From positions 1-5,103 of the forward strand of contig CAJXIT010000268.1 in assembly GCA_913054055.1 (NCBI GenBank): 5,103 nucleotides of DNA. The letters are read 5' to 3'. Source of the DNA: an uncultured Thalassolituus sp. GTDB taxonomy: Bacteria > Pseudomonadota > Gammaproteobacteria > Pseudomonadales > Oceanobacteraceae. The position numbers were made by a program, and so were the translations under genes. The notes under the pieces are model-generated. The model saw only the letters and a program-made list of their open reading frames with translations, ran no database searches and had not been told where the DNA came from. This document shows, in pieces, positions 1 through 5,103 of the stretch (its first letter is position 1; the number at the start of each line of letters is the position of its first letter).

Positions 1-1
1 T

Positions 2-400
2 TTTGAAATTATTGAAAGCCATTCTATTTTATCTCTTTTACAGGCGGCCGATGTAATGGTAAGTGATACATCCTCAGTAGTAGGAGAGTTTCTTTTACTT
101 GGTAAGCCAGTAGTAACATTGAACAATTCAGCTCCTGGAGAAGAGCTAATAAATATCACAGTGGCTTCAGATCTTGAAGGTTCAATTGAATCTGGTTTGA
201 AAAAAGAACCAGCACTTATGGCTAATATCCAAAAGGCTAATGCGCAGTTACACCCTTATGCTGATGGTCACTCAAGTTCACGAATATTAGATGCAGTAGA
301 TGATATTATAACTAACAATATTAAGCCTGCTAAAAAACGCCCTTGGAATCTATTGAGAAACTTCAAAATTAGAAAAAATTTATCTTATTGGAAGTTTTAA
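2..400 (+). CDS. CDP-glycerol glycerophosphotransferase-like protein, C-terminal part (5' end outside the window)
   Basis: The frame is open from the first complete codon at position 2, so the gene starts before the window. An ATG at 56 lies inside conserved sequence and is not a credible start. The 132 visible residues begin FEIIESHSILSLLQAADVMV and continue into SDTSSVVGEFLLLGKPVV. The pattern 'A-D-V-x-V-S-D-T-S-S-V-x-x-E-F-L-L-L-x-K-P-V' is typical of the nucleotide-binding C-terminal half of the CDP-glycerol:poly(glycerophosphate) glycerophosphotransferase family (TagF/TagB-like, GT-B fold). The later HPYADGHSSSRILDAV matches the 'hPy.DG.sS.Ril.ai' end of the same family. The last 35 or so residues are basic (KPAKKRPWNLLRNFKIRKN), which could favour membrane contact. 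Such enzymes add polyol-phosphate or related units to surface polymers. Substrate and exact role cannot be read from this fragment. A related GT-B sugar epimerase or transferase is the main alternative. Confidence 0.75.
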   Translation, partial: FEIIESHSILSLLQAADVMVSDTSSVVGEFLLLGKPVVTLNNSAPGEELINITVASDLEGSIESGLKKEPALMANIQKANAQLHPYADGHSSSRILDAVDDIITNNIKPAKKRPWNLLRNFKIRKNLSYWKF

Positions 401-423
401 CAATCCGTTCCATATTCCAAATG

Positions 424-454
424 AATGATAGGCGCAAATCCACCGCCTGTCATT
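424..454 (+). terminator. Stem-loop after the glycerophosphotransferase-like gene, possible terminator
   Basis: AATGATAGGCG (424-434) pairs with CGCCTGTCATT (444-454) over 11 base pairs with one G-T wobble, around a 9-base loop. It lies 24 bases past the stop of the upstream gene, where a terminator is expected. There is no run of T after it (GTCCTTAAG follows), so it is not a textbook intrinsic terminator. It may instead be a transcript-stabilising 3' hairpin. Confidence 0.4.
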
Positions 455-523
455 GTCCTTAAGTGATTAATAACCCAATAAATTCAGCCACTTAGCTTGT
501 AACCCTAGTTAAAATAAGGCAAA

Positions 524-566
524 GTTGAAGTCAACGGCTAACTGGTCTGGTTGAATGTTGTACAAC
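524..566 (+). promoter_or_regulatory. Pair of GTTG/CAAC palindromes upstream of ihfB
   Basis: GTTGAAGTCAAC (524-535, 5-bp arms around AG) and GTTGTACAAC (557-566, a perfect 10-bp palindrome) share the half-site GTTG/CAAC. Their centres are 32 bp apart, about three helical turns, and the second ends 41 bp before the ihfB start. This arrangement could be a pair of operator sites for a dimeric regulator. No regulator is recognised, and I found no convincing -35/-10 pair in 401-607, so the role is a guess. Confidence 0.25.
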
Positions 567-607
567 TTGCTGGCCTGATTTAAGTATCAATATGGGGAGA
601 GCCCTTT

Positions 608-892
608 ATGACTAAATCTGAGCTAATTGAGCGGATAACGGAACGTCACCCTGAATTATCAGGGAAAGACATCGAATTAGCAGTAAAAACCATATTAGAC
701 ACTATGTCTCAAGCCTTAAGCCAAGGGGATCGTATCGAGATTCGTGGCTTTGGCAGCTTTTCATTGCATTTTCGCAATCCAAGAGTTGGCCGCAACCCTA
801 AAACCGGTGAATCAGTCAGCCTGAAAGGCAAATATGTCCCCCATTTTAAGCCTGGTAAAGAACTCCGAGAGCAAGTTAACCATAACGTGTAA
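608..892 (+). CDS. ihfB: Integration host factor subunit beta
   Basis: The 94-residue product is a full-length IHF beta subunit. With IhfA it forms the heterodimer that bends DNA sharply at specific sites in replication, recombination and transcription. It begins MTKSELIERI as in E. coli. The DNABII signature spans residues 47-66 (GFGSFSLHFRNPRVGRNPKT), with the beta-arm tip proline at Pro64 that intercalates between base pairs. Glu44 and Arg46, associated with sequence-specific contacts of the beta subunit, are present. These features and the C-terminal GKYVPHFKPGKELR favour IhfB over HU or IhfA. The start is fixed by the family N-terminus and a good ribosome binding site, GGGGAG at 594-599, eight bases before the ATG. 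In many gammaproteobacteria ihfB follows rpsA. Here the upstream neighbour is a polysaccharide gene. It is followed 58 bp later by pgi. Confidence 0.96.
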   Translation: MTKSELIERITERHPELSGKDIELAVKTILDTMSQALSQGDRIEIRGFGSFSLHFRNPRVGRNPKTGESVSLKGKYVPHFKPGKELREQVNHNV

Positions 893-950
893 CATAATTT
901 CGGGATAATTGACGGCTAGATCGTTAAACCTCTGGTATGAGCCTTAAAGA

Positions 951-2633
951 ATGGAATTAAACGAGCCGCAACCCTTATTAGACCAGCTTGATGAGTTTCA
1001 GCAGCTAGCAAGTCATTATCAAGATATTAAAAACCTAACCATGCGAGAGCAGTTTCAGGCGGATGCAGGTAGGTTTAATAAGTACACCCTTACCGCAGCG
1101 GATATCACGCTGGACTATTCTAAAAACCGCATTACCGATGAAACGCTGACGCATTTATTTGCCCTTGCAAAGAAGCGTAAACTTTCTACTTCAATCCAAG
1201 CCATGTTCCGTGGTGATCTCATTAACTCCAGTGAAAATCGTCCAGCATTGCATACGGCATTGCGCAATTTTTCCGATGATCCCGTTATTGTGGATGGCGA
1301 AGATGTGATGCCAGAAGTGCGAAGCACGTTAATTCGCATGAAAGAGTTTTGTTGGAAAATTCGAAATCAACACTGGCGTGGATTTAATAACAAGCCATTC
1401 ACTGACGTGGTAAGTATTGGCATTGGCGGCTCTTTTTTAGGGCCAAAATTAGCATCGCAAGCCCTTAAGCCTTACTGGGGGAAAAAAATTAACTGTCATT
1501 ATTTAGCTAACATAGATGGCTCGAATTTAACGGAAGTGTTGCAAGGGTTAAGCCCAGATACCACCTTGTTCATCATACAGTCCAAAAGTTTTGGAACCCA
1601 AGAAACCTTAAAAAATGCCACAGAATGCCGCCAATGGTTTTTAGATAATGGCGGGCAAGAAAAGGATCTGCCAAGGCACTTTACAGCAGTGACGGCCAAT
1701 GTGGAAAAAGCCAAAGCCTTTGGGGTTGCAGAAGAAAATATTTTTCCCATGTGGGATTGGGTAGGCGGACGCTATTCACTTTGGAGCGCCATAGGCTTAC
1801 CTCTAATGTTAACCATAGGTCATGAAAACTTTAGGCAGCTATTATTAGGTGCCTATGAAATGGACTGCCATTTTAAAACCGTGCCGTTTGAACAAAACAT
1901 GCCAGTGATCATGGGCATGTTAGGGGTATGGTATAACAACTTTTTCAATGCTCAGTCCCATGCTGTATTGCCTTATGATCATTACCTAAGAGGGCTACCA
2001 GCCCATATTCAGCAGTTGGATATGGAAAGTAATGGTAAATCTGTCAGCGCTTGCGGGCAGTATTTAAATTATCAGGCTGGCCCAATAATTTGGGGTGGCG
2101 TAGGCAGTAATGGTCAGCACGCCTATCACCAGCTACTGCATCAAGGTACACAGTTTGCCCCATGTGATTTCATTTTGCCTTTAATGACACACAACCCAGT
2201 GGATCATTTCCACGAGTTATTGGTGTCAAACTGCTTAAGCCAATCACAGGCCTTAATGCAGGGCAAAACCGAACAAGAAGCATTGCAAGAACTGGCGAAT
2301 AGTGAAATGAGTGAGCAAGATAAACGCATTTTAGCCACTCAAAAAACCATACCAGGCAACCGTCCAAGCAATACTTTATTTTTTGATAAATCCACGCCTA
2401 AAGTAGTGGGGGCTTTGATCGCGCTATACGAACATAAAGTTTTTGTGCAAGGGCAAATATGGGGTGTAAACAGCTTTGATCAGTGGGGCGTAGAGCTAGG
2501 TAAAAAATTAGGTGATAAAGTGAACGCAGCCTTAACCGCCAAAACTGAAAACACTCAAGCCCTAGAAGAAAACTTTGATAACTCCACCACAGGTTTAATA
2601 AGAGCTTTCAGATCAATGAAAAATAAACTCTAG
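951..2633 (+). CDS. pgi: Glucose-6-phosphate isomerase
   Basis: The 560-residue product is a full-length Pgi (E. coli 549). It is a cytoplasmic dimeric SIS-fold enzyme interconverting glucose-6-phosphate and fructose-6-phosphate in glycolysis and gluconeogenesis. The early DYSKNRIT (55-62), the IGIGGS loop (156-161), the phosphate-binding SKSFGTQET (211-219), signature DWVGGRYSLWSAIG (269-282) and C-terminal signature GQIWGVNSFDQWGVELGK (501-518) are all present. The expected catalytic residues are there: Arg274, Glu359 in MESNGK, His390 in NGQHAYHQ, and Lys518. The ATG at 951 is the first in-frame start after a TAA at 945-947, and the N-terminus aligns with known Pgi. Its ribosome binding site is weak (only AAAGA abutting the ATG). 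The 58-bp gap from ihfB allows co-transcription, but no promoter is evident. The enzyme supplies fructose-6-P for UDP-GlcNAc synthesis, which links loosely to wecB downstream. Confidence 0.97.
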   Translation: MELNEPQPLLDQLDEFQQLASHYQDIKNLTMREQFQADAGRFNKYTLTAADITLDYSKNRITDETLTHLFALAKKRKLSTSIQAMFRGDLINSSENRPALHTALRNFSDDPVIVDGEDVMPEVRSTLIRMKEFCWKIRNQHWRGFNNKPFTDVVSIGIGGSFLGPKLASQALKPYWGKKINCHYLANIDGSNLTEVLQGLSPDTTLFIIQSKSFGTQETLKNATECRQWFLDNGGQEKDLPRHFTAVTANVEKAKAFGVAEENIFPMWDWVGGRYSLWSAIGLPLMLTIGHENFRQLLLGAYEMDCHFKTVPFEQNMPVIMGMLGVWYNNFFNAQSHAVLPYDHYLRGLPAHIQQLDMESNGKSVSACGQYLNYQAGPIIWGGVGSNGQHAYHQLLHQGTQFAPCDFILPLMTHNPVDHFHELLVSNCLSQSQALMQGKTEQEALQELANSEMSEQDKRILATQKTIPGNRPSNTLFFDKSTPKVVGALIALYEHKVFVQGQIWGVNSFDQWGVELGKKLGDKVNAALTAKTENTQALEENFDNSTTGLIRAFRSMKNKL

Positions 2634-2662
2634 ATACACAGACCAGGCCCCATACTCAAATC

Positions 2663-2694
2663 GTTGCCCGGATAGAGCGAAGGGTCATCCGGGG
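2663..2694. repeat. REP-like palindromic repeat, copy 1
   Basis: CCCGGAT (2667-2673) and ATCCGGG (2687-2693) form a perfect 7-bp inverted repeat around a core containing AGCGAAG. The 32-bp unit matches 3804-3835 at 26 of 32 positions in the same orientation. The form 'agcccggataaagcgaag...catccggg' resembles the scattered REP-type extragenic palindromes of many proteobacteria. It lies 29 bp after the pgi stop, so it could also protect or end the pgi transcript. No T-run follows it. Confidence 0.7.
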
Positions 2695-2695
2695 A

Positions 2696-3724
2696 TGGCT
2701 AACAAAAAACGACATTACCAAGCTTAAAACCATCATCTTCTAGGGCGATCTAGGCTCACCCTATACTTCTATACTAAAAGCACCAAAGTCCCCATGGAAA
2801 TGCGACACCTTAGTTATGGAGTCCACTTATGGAAATAAAAACCACGAATCTAGAAGAGACTGCCGCCAGCGTCTAAAAACCATTAAAGAAAAAGCCCTGC
2901 AAAATAAAGGCACCAACCTGATACCAGCGTTCAGTATAGCCAGCCCCCAAGAACTGCTATACGAGCTAGAAGAAATGATACATAACAATAATCTAGCAGG
3001 TTATTCGCAGGCGAGAAATCGTACAAATAAGTATCATAAAGTCGTTCGTCCTGTACCCAATACACTCGATGCTCTCGCGGGGCATGCTAAGCAGGCGCGT
3101 AGCGCCGACCGTCGAAGGGCTTCCTTTGACTGGAGGAACCTAGAAGTCATAATTGACATTCTATTAGCTTCAAAATACACATACATATATGGCCAGCTAA
3201 GTCCATACTGAGATAAAGAGGCCCTAAGAAAATTAAAAAACAAACGTAATCCTTTGAAATATAACAATGTTTTGACAATTAATAGTCACAAAGACCATTT
3301 AAATGCGGTAAAGTATCTTGCTAAGAGCAAAAGACCAGCCATCGTGATCGCAATCAGCGGTATGTGCAATGGTGCTCGAGTACTGAACTTTTTAAAAGCC
3401 ATGCTGGGTGATAAAAGACACGACGTGTTATTTGCGGGCTACCAAACAAAAGGCACTCTTGCTCGTATTATTCAAAAATACGGCCCCGCCAGAAACGGAA
3501 ATAAAACTGGTTATGTAGACGTGGATGGACAACGTATACCCATTCGAGCAGAAATACCTACCATTTGCGGATATAGTGCTCACGCAGGGCAAAAATACCT
3601 GCTAAATTTTGTGGGCAGAATATGGTTTAAACCAAAAGAAATCAGGCTGATTCATGGGTATGAAAACACCAAAAAAATATTAAAAAGAGAGTTGAGCGTA
3701 AATTATCCAAAAATTAAAGTATAG
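2696..3724 (+). pseudogene. Decayed metallo-beta-lactamase/beta-CASP RNase-family gene, N-terminal part missing
   Basis: One frame runs from about 2696 to the TAG at 3722-3724 and reads as the C-terminal two thirds of an MBL-fold, beta-CASP 'RNA exonuclease/CPSF-like' hydrolase. Recognisable blocks in order are IIF*GDLGSPYTSILKAPKSPW (2732-2797), MESTYGNKNHESRRD (from 2816), LIPAFSI, QELLYELEE, LEVIID, INSHKDHLNAVKYLAKSKRP (from 3281), SGMCNGARV, DVLFAGYQ, GYSAHAGQ and LIHGYENTKK. Two nonsense codons interrupt it: TAG at 2741-2743, where the family has Ser before GDLG, and TGA at 3209-3211, where PYW-D is expected. The metal-binding HxHxDH region is absent, since only about 110 bp separate the pgi stop from the motif-4 Asp (GAT 2747-2749). 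Eroded sites include SIGRTQE to SIASPQE, IIDSPLA to IIDILLA, SGMC-GGR to -GAR, and SAHAD to SAHAG (3587-3589). The motif-B and motif-C histidines remain (3581-3583, 3653-3655). Consensus comparisons are from memory. A functional product is very unlikely. Confidence 0.85.
3007..3097. repeat. Probable 84-bp in-frame insertion bounded by GCAGGCG repeats, inside the MBL pseudogene
   Basis: GCAGGCG occurs at 3007-3013 and again at 3091-3097, exactly 84 bp (28 codons) apart. Between the conserved blocks YELEEMIHNNN and NLEVIID the remnant has roughly 48 residues, while I recall this linker as about 10-20 in relatives. Removing one repeat unit would bring the linker close to normal. The region is locally richer in GC and includes a small hairpin GGCGC-GTA-GCGCC (3094-3106). 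I do not recognise the inserted sequence as a known element. Confidence 0.4.
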
Positions 3725-3752
3725 ATACCGAATTAACAGAAAAACAATAATA

Positions 3753-3784
3753 TTGGAAAGAGCCTGCTTACTACCTTAGAGCAG
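3753..3784. repeat. Degenerate 'GAGCCTGCT' repeat, copy 1
   Basis: This segment matches 3927-3959. Positions 3753-3780 are identical to 3927-3954 at 21 of 28 bases, including an uninterrupted GAGCCTGCT, and both continue into AGCAG after a one-base shift. It begins 28 bp after the end of the MBL remnant. The unit is reminiscent of the 'taggagcgagc..gctcgcga' REP family of pseudomonads, but here it is heavily worn. Confidence 0.5.
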
Positions 3785-3803
3785 TCACAAAAAAGATTAG
3801 AAG

Positions 3804-3835
3804 GTAGCCCGGATAAAGCGAAGCGGCATCCGAGA
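3804..3835. repeat. REP-like palindromic repeat, copy 2
   Basis: This is the second copy of the 2663-2694 unit, in the same orientation, with 26 of 32 bases identical. Arms CCCGGAT (3808-3814) and ATCCGAG (3828-3834) pair with one mismatch. Together the two copies bracket the MBL pseudogene and one degenerate repeat. Confidence 0.7.
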
Positions 3836-3852
3836 ATAAGCAAGGATAATAC

Positions 3853-3861
3853 GGGGGGGGG
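3853..3861. repeat. G9 homopolymer run
   Basis: Nine consecutive G residues lie between two repeat elements, 115 bp upstream of wecB and outside any gene. Runs of this length are prone to slipped-strand length change and to sequencing or assembly error. No promoter is evident around it, so a phase-variation role is only conjecture. Confidence 0.6.
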
Positions 3862-3885
3862 CGCTTGCGGGCGGTCCAGAAAATG

Positions 3886-3905
3886 TCCCACCTACGCAGG
3901 TGGGA
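3886..3905. repeat. Perfect hairpin repeat (TCCCACCT-ACGC-AGGTGGGA)
   Basis: TCCCACCT (3886-3893) and AGGTGGGA (3898-3905) form a perfect 8-bp stem with a four-base ACGC loop. The form 'tgTCCCACCTacgcAGGTGGGAgtc' resembles the dispersed 'attcccgc..gcgggaat' palindromes of many proteobacterial genomes. No T-tract follows on the + strand, so it does not look like an intrinsic terminator. Confidence 0.7.
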
Positions 3906-3926
3906 GTCAAAAATAAAATCAAAATG

Positions 3927-3959
3927 TAGGAGGGAGCCTGCTCACGACCATAAAAGCAG
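3927..3959. repeat. Degenerate 'GAGCCTGCT' repeat, copy 2
   Basis: This is the second copy of the 3753-3784 unit. Its core GGGAGCCTGCTCAC contains GAGC-CT-GCTC, a worn form of the palindrome in 'gcgagcttgctcgc' REP sequences. It ends 16 bp before the wecB ATG. It contains AGGAGG (3928-3933), which looks like a ribosome binding site but lies over 40 bp from the start codon and so is probably only part of the repeat. Confidence 0.55.
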
Positions 3960-3975
3960 CCCCAAAATAGATTTA

Positions 3976-5094
3976 ATGAAAAAAGTATTAACCGTATTTG
4001 GCACAAGGCCTGAAGCCATAAAAATGGCACCATTGGTAAAAGCATTAGAATCAGACGATCGCTTTGAGGCAAAGGTATGTGTAACGGCTCAGCACCGAGA
4101 AATGCTTGACCAGGTTTTGGGTCTGTTTGAAATCACCCCCGAATACGATCTTAATTTAATGAAAGCAGGTCAAACCTTAAATGATGTGACTGCTAGAATT
4201 TTACTTGAAATAAAATCAGTATTAGAAGGGTTCAAGCCTGACGTAGTCTTGGTGCATGGTGATACCGCCACAACATTTGCAGCAAGTCTGGCTGCTTATT
4301 ATGAAAAAATCCCTGTTGGCCATGTTGAAGCTGGTTTAAGAACAGGTGATATATACTCTCCGTGGCCAGAAGAGGCTAATCGTAAATTAACAGGAGTACT
4401 AACAAAGTATCACTTTGCTCCAACAGATATATCAAAACAAAACCTGATAAATGAGAACTTTGACCCAGAGGCAATATTTGTAACTGGTAACACCGTTATT
4501 GACGCATTGTTAAGTGTTATTAATAAAATAGAGTCCGATGCACAGCTTCAAGAAGACTTAAAATCACATTATGATTTCTTAAATGAAGATAAAGATTTAG
4601 TGGTCATAACTGGTCATCGTCGTGAAAATTTTGGCAGTGGCTTTGAGAATATCTGTAAAGCTATATCTGAATCGGCAAAGCAACACCCAAATGTTCAATA
4701 TGTTTATCCTGTGCATTTAAATCCAAATGTTAGAGAGCCGGTTAATAGACTCCTGAAAGGTTTAGATAATGTCTTTTTGGTTGAGCCACTAGAGTACCTA
4801 CCTTTTGTAAATTTAATGCGTTTATCGACAGTGCTATTAACGGATTCTGGTGGCATTCAAGAAGAAGCCCCAAGTTTGGGGAAGCCAGTATTGGTTATGC
4901 GTGATACAACGGAAAGGCCTGAGGCTGTACAGGCAGGGACCGTAGAGTTAGTGGGAACTCATGCAGATACAATAGTGAATGGTTTAGCTGTGTTACTAGA
5001 AAAATCAGATAAATACGAGCGAATGATTAAAGCCCATAACCCATATGGTGATGGCCAAGCTTGTAATAAAATTTTAAATATTTTAGCGAATTAA
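3976..5094 (+). CDS. wecB: UDP-N-acetylglucosamine 2-epimerase (non-hydrolysing)
   Basis: The 372-residue product matches WecB/MnaA along its length (E. coli 376). This cytoplasmic GT-B-fold enzyme interconverts UDP-GlcNAc and UDP-ManNAc, the precursor of ManNAc or ManNAcA units in ECA, O-antigen or capsule. Recognisable blocks are FGTRPEAIKMAPLVKAL at the N-terminus, HGDT (94-97), GHVEAGLRTGDIYSPWPEEA (115-134), GNTVIDAL, TGHRREN, YPVHLNPNVREPVNR, LTDSGGIQEEAPSLGKPVLV (288-307) and HNPYGDGQA near the end. Residues equivalent to E. coli Arg10, Asp95, Glu117, Glu131 and His213 are present as Arg11, Asp96, Glu118, Glu132 and His214. The frame stays open upstream to a TTG at 3865, but those 37 residues fall in repeat DNA, and ATG 3976 gives the family N-terminus. 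No clear Shine-Dalgarno sequence precedes that ATG. A dehydrogenase gene such as wecC often follows, but the window ends first. Confidence 0.96.
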   Translation: MKKVLTVFGTRPEAIKMAPLVKALESDDRFEAKVCVTAQHREMLDQVLGLFEITPEYDLNLMKAGQTLNDVTARILLEIKSVLEGFKPDVVLVHGDTATTFAASLAAYYEKIPVGHVEAGLRTGDIYSPWPEEANRKLTGVLTKYHFAPTDISKQNLINENFDPEAIFVTGNTVIDALLSVINKIESDAQLQEDLKSHYDFLNEDKDLVVITGHRRENFGSGFENICKAISESAKQHPNVQYVYPVHLNPNVREPVNRLLKGLDNVFLVEPLEYLPFVNLMRLSTVLLTDSGGIQEEAPSLGKPVLVMRDTTERPEAVQAGTVELVGTHADTIVNGLAVLLEKSDKYERMIKAHNPYGDGQACNKILNILAN

Positions 5095-5103
5095 GAACTA
5101 AAT

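Noticed and set aside
585..597. TATCAATATGGGG as an IHF autoregulatory site at ihfB
   Set aside because: Only the WATCAA half matches. The TTR half is GGG and overlaps the ribosome binding site, so it is below a useful match.
1115..2367. Minus-strand open frames at 1115-1339, 1499-1750 and 2170-2367
   Set aside because: They lie entirely within pgi, have no recognisable protein features, and are antisense shadows of a strongly conserved gene.
3089..3126. Cloverleaf-like pairings (AAGC/GCTT, GGCGC/GCGCC) as a tRNA or integron attC site
   Set aside because: No tRNA length, T-arm consensus or anticodon loop is present, and the attC core sequences are absent. The stems are short and likely coincidental.
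3209..3211. In-frame TGA in the MBL remnant as a possible selenocysteine or recoded codon
   Set aside because: The family has Trp here (one change from TGG), a second nonsense codon of a different type exists at 2741-2743, the catalytic N-terminus is missing, and conserved residues are eroded. Decay explains all of this.
3753..3959. Repeat-rich segment as a CRISPR array
   Set aside because: There are only two copies of any one unit, spacing is irregular, the units are diverged palindromes of different families, and no cas genes are present.
3865..3975. Upstream extension of wecB from a TTG at 3865
   Set aside because: The extra 37 residues are translated from hairpin and repeat DNA, have no family match, and ATG 3976 gives the standard WecB N-terminus.
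3034..4072. Minus-strand open frames at 3034-3267 and 3797-4072
   Set aside because: The first overlaps the MBL remnant and the second overlaps repeats and the wecB start. Neither shows a family motif or a ribosome binding site that I can support.

Overview
The window looks like chromosomal DNA of a gammaproteobacterium of moderate to low GC content. IhfB, Pgi and WecB all align closely by eye with the E. coli proteins as I remember them. The context (envelope polysaccharide genes beside ihfB) and the REP-like repeats would suit a marine, Oceanospirillales-type organism. That last placement is inference, since no search could be run.

Layout, all genes on the + strand: (a) 2-400, the 3' end of a CDP-glycerol glycerophosphotransferase-like gene from a surface-polymer locus; (b) 401-607, a non-coding gap with a stem-loop after the first gene and two GTTG/CAAC palindromes ahead of ihfB; (c) 608-892, ihfB (integration host factor beta); (d) 951-2633, pgi (glucose-6-phosphate isomerase); (e) about 2696-3724, a decayed metallo-beta-lactamase/beta-CASP RNase-family gene. 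It has lost its N-terminal catalytic half, carries two nonsense codons in one otherwise continuous frame, contains a probable 84-bp in-frame insertion and has several altered consensus residues; (f) 3725-3975, a non-coding segment packed with REP-like repeats of three kinds and a G9 run; (g) 3976-5094, wecB (UDP-GlcNAc 2-epimerase), whose stop lies nine bases before the window end.

Functionally, the intact metabolic genes fit a border of an O-antigen, capsule or ECA-type polysaccharide locus. Pgi interconverts glucose-6-P and fructose-6-P, and fructose-6-P feeds UDP-GlcNAc synthesis. WecB converts UDP-GlcNAc to UDP-ManNAc. The first gene would add polyol-phosphate units to a polymer. IhfB is a DNA-bending architectural protein with no direct metabolic link to them.

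I found no convincing new biological system. The part most worth a second look is 2634-3975: a gene remnant bracketed by two copies of one REP-like repeat, followed by a cluster of other repeats directly upstream of wecB.
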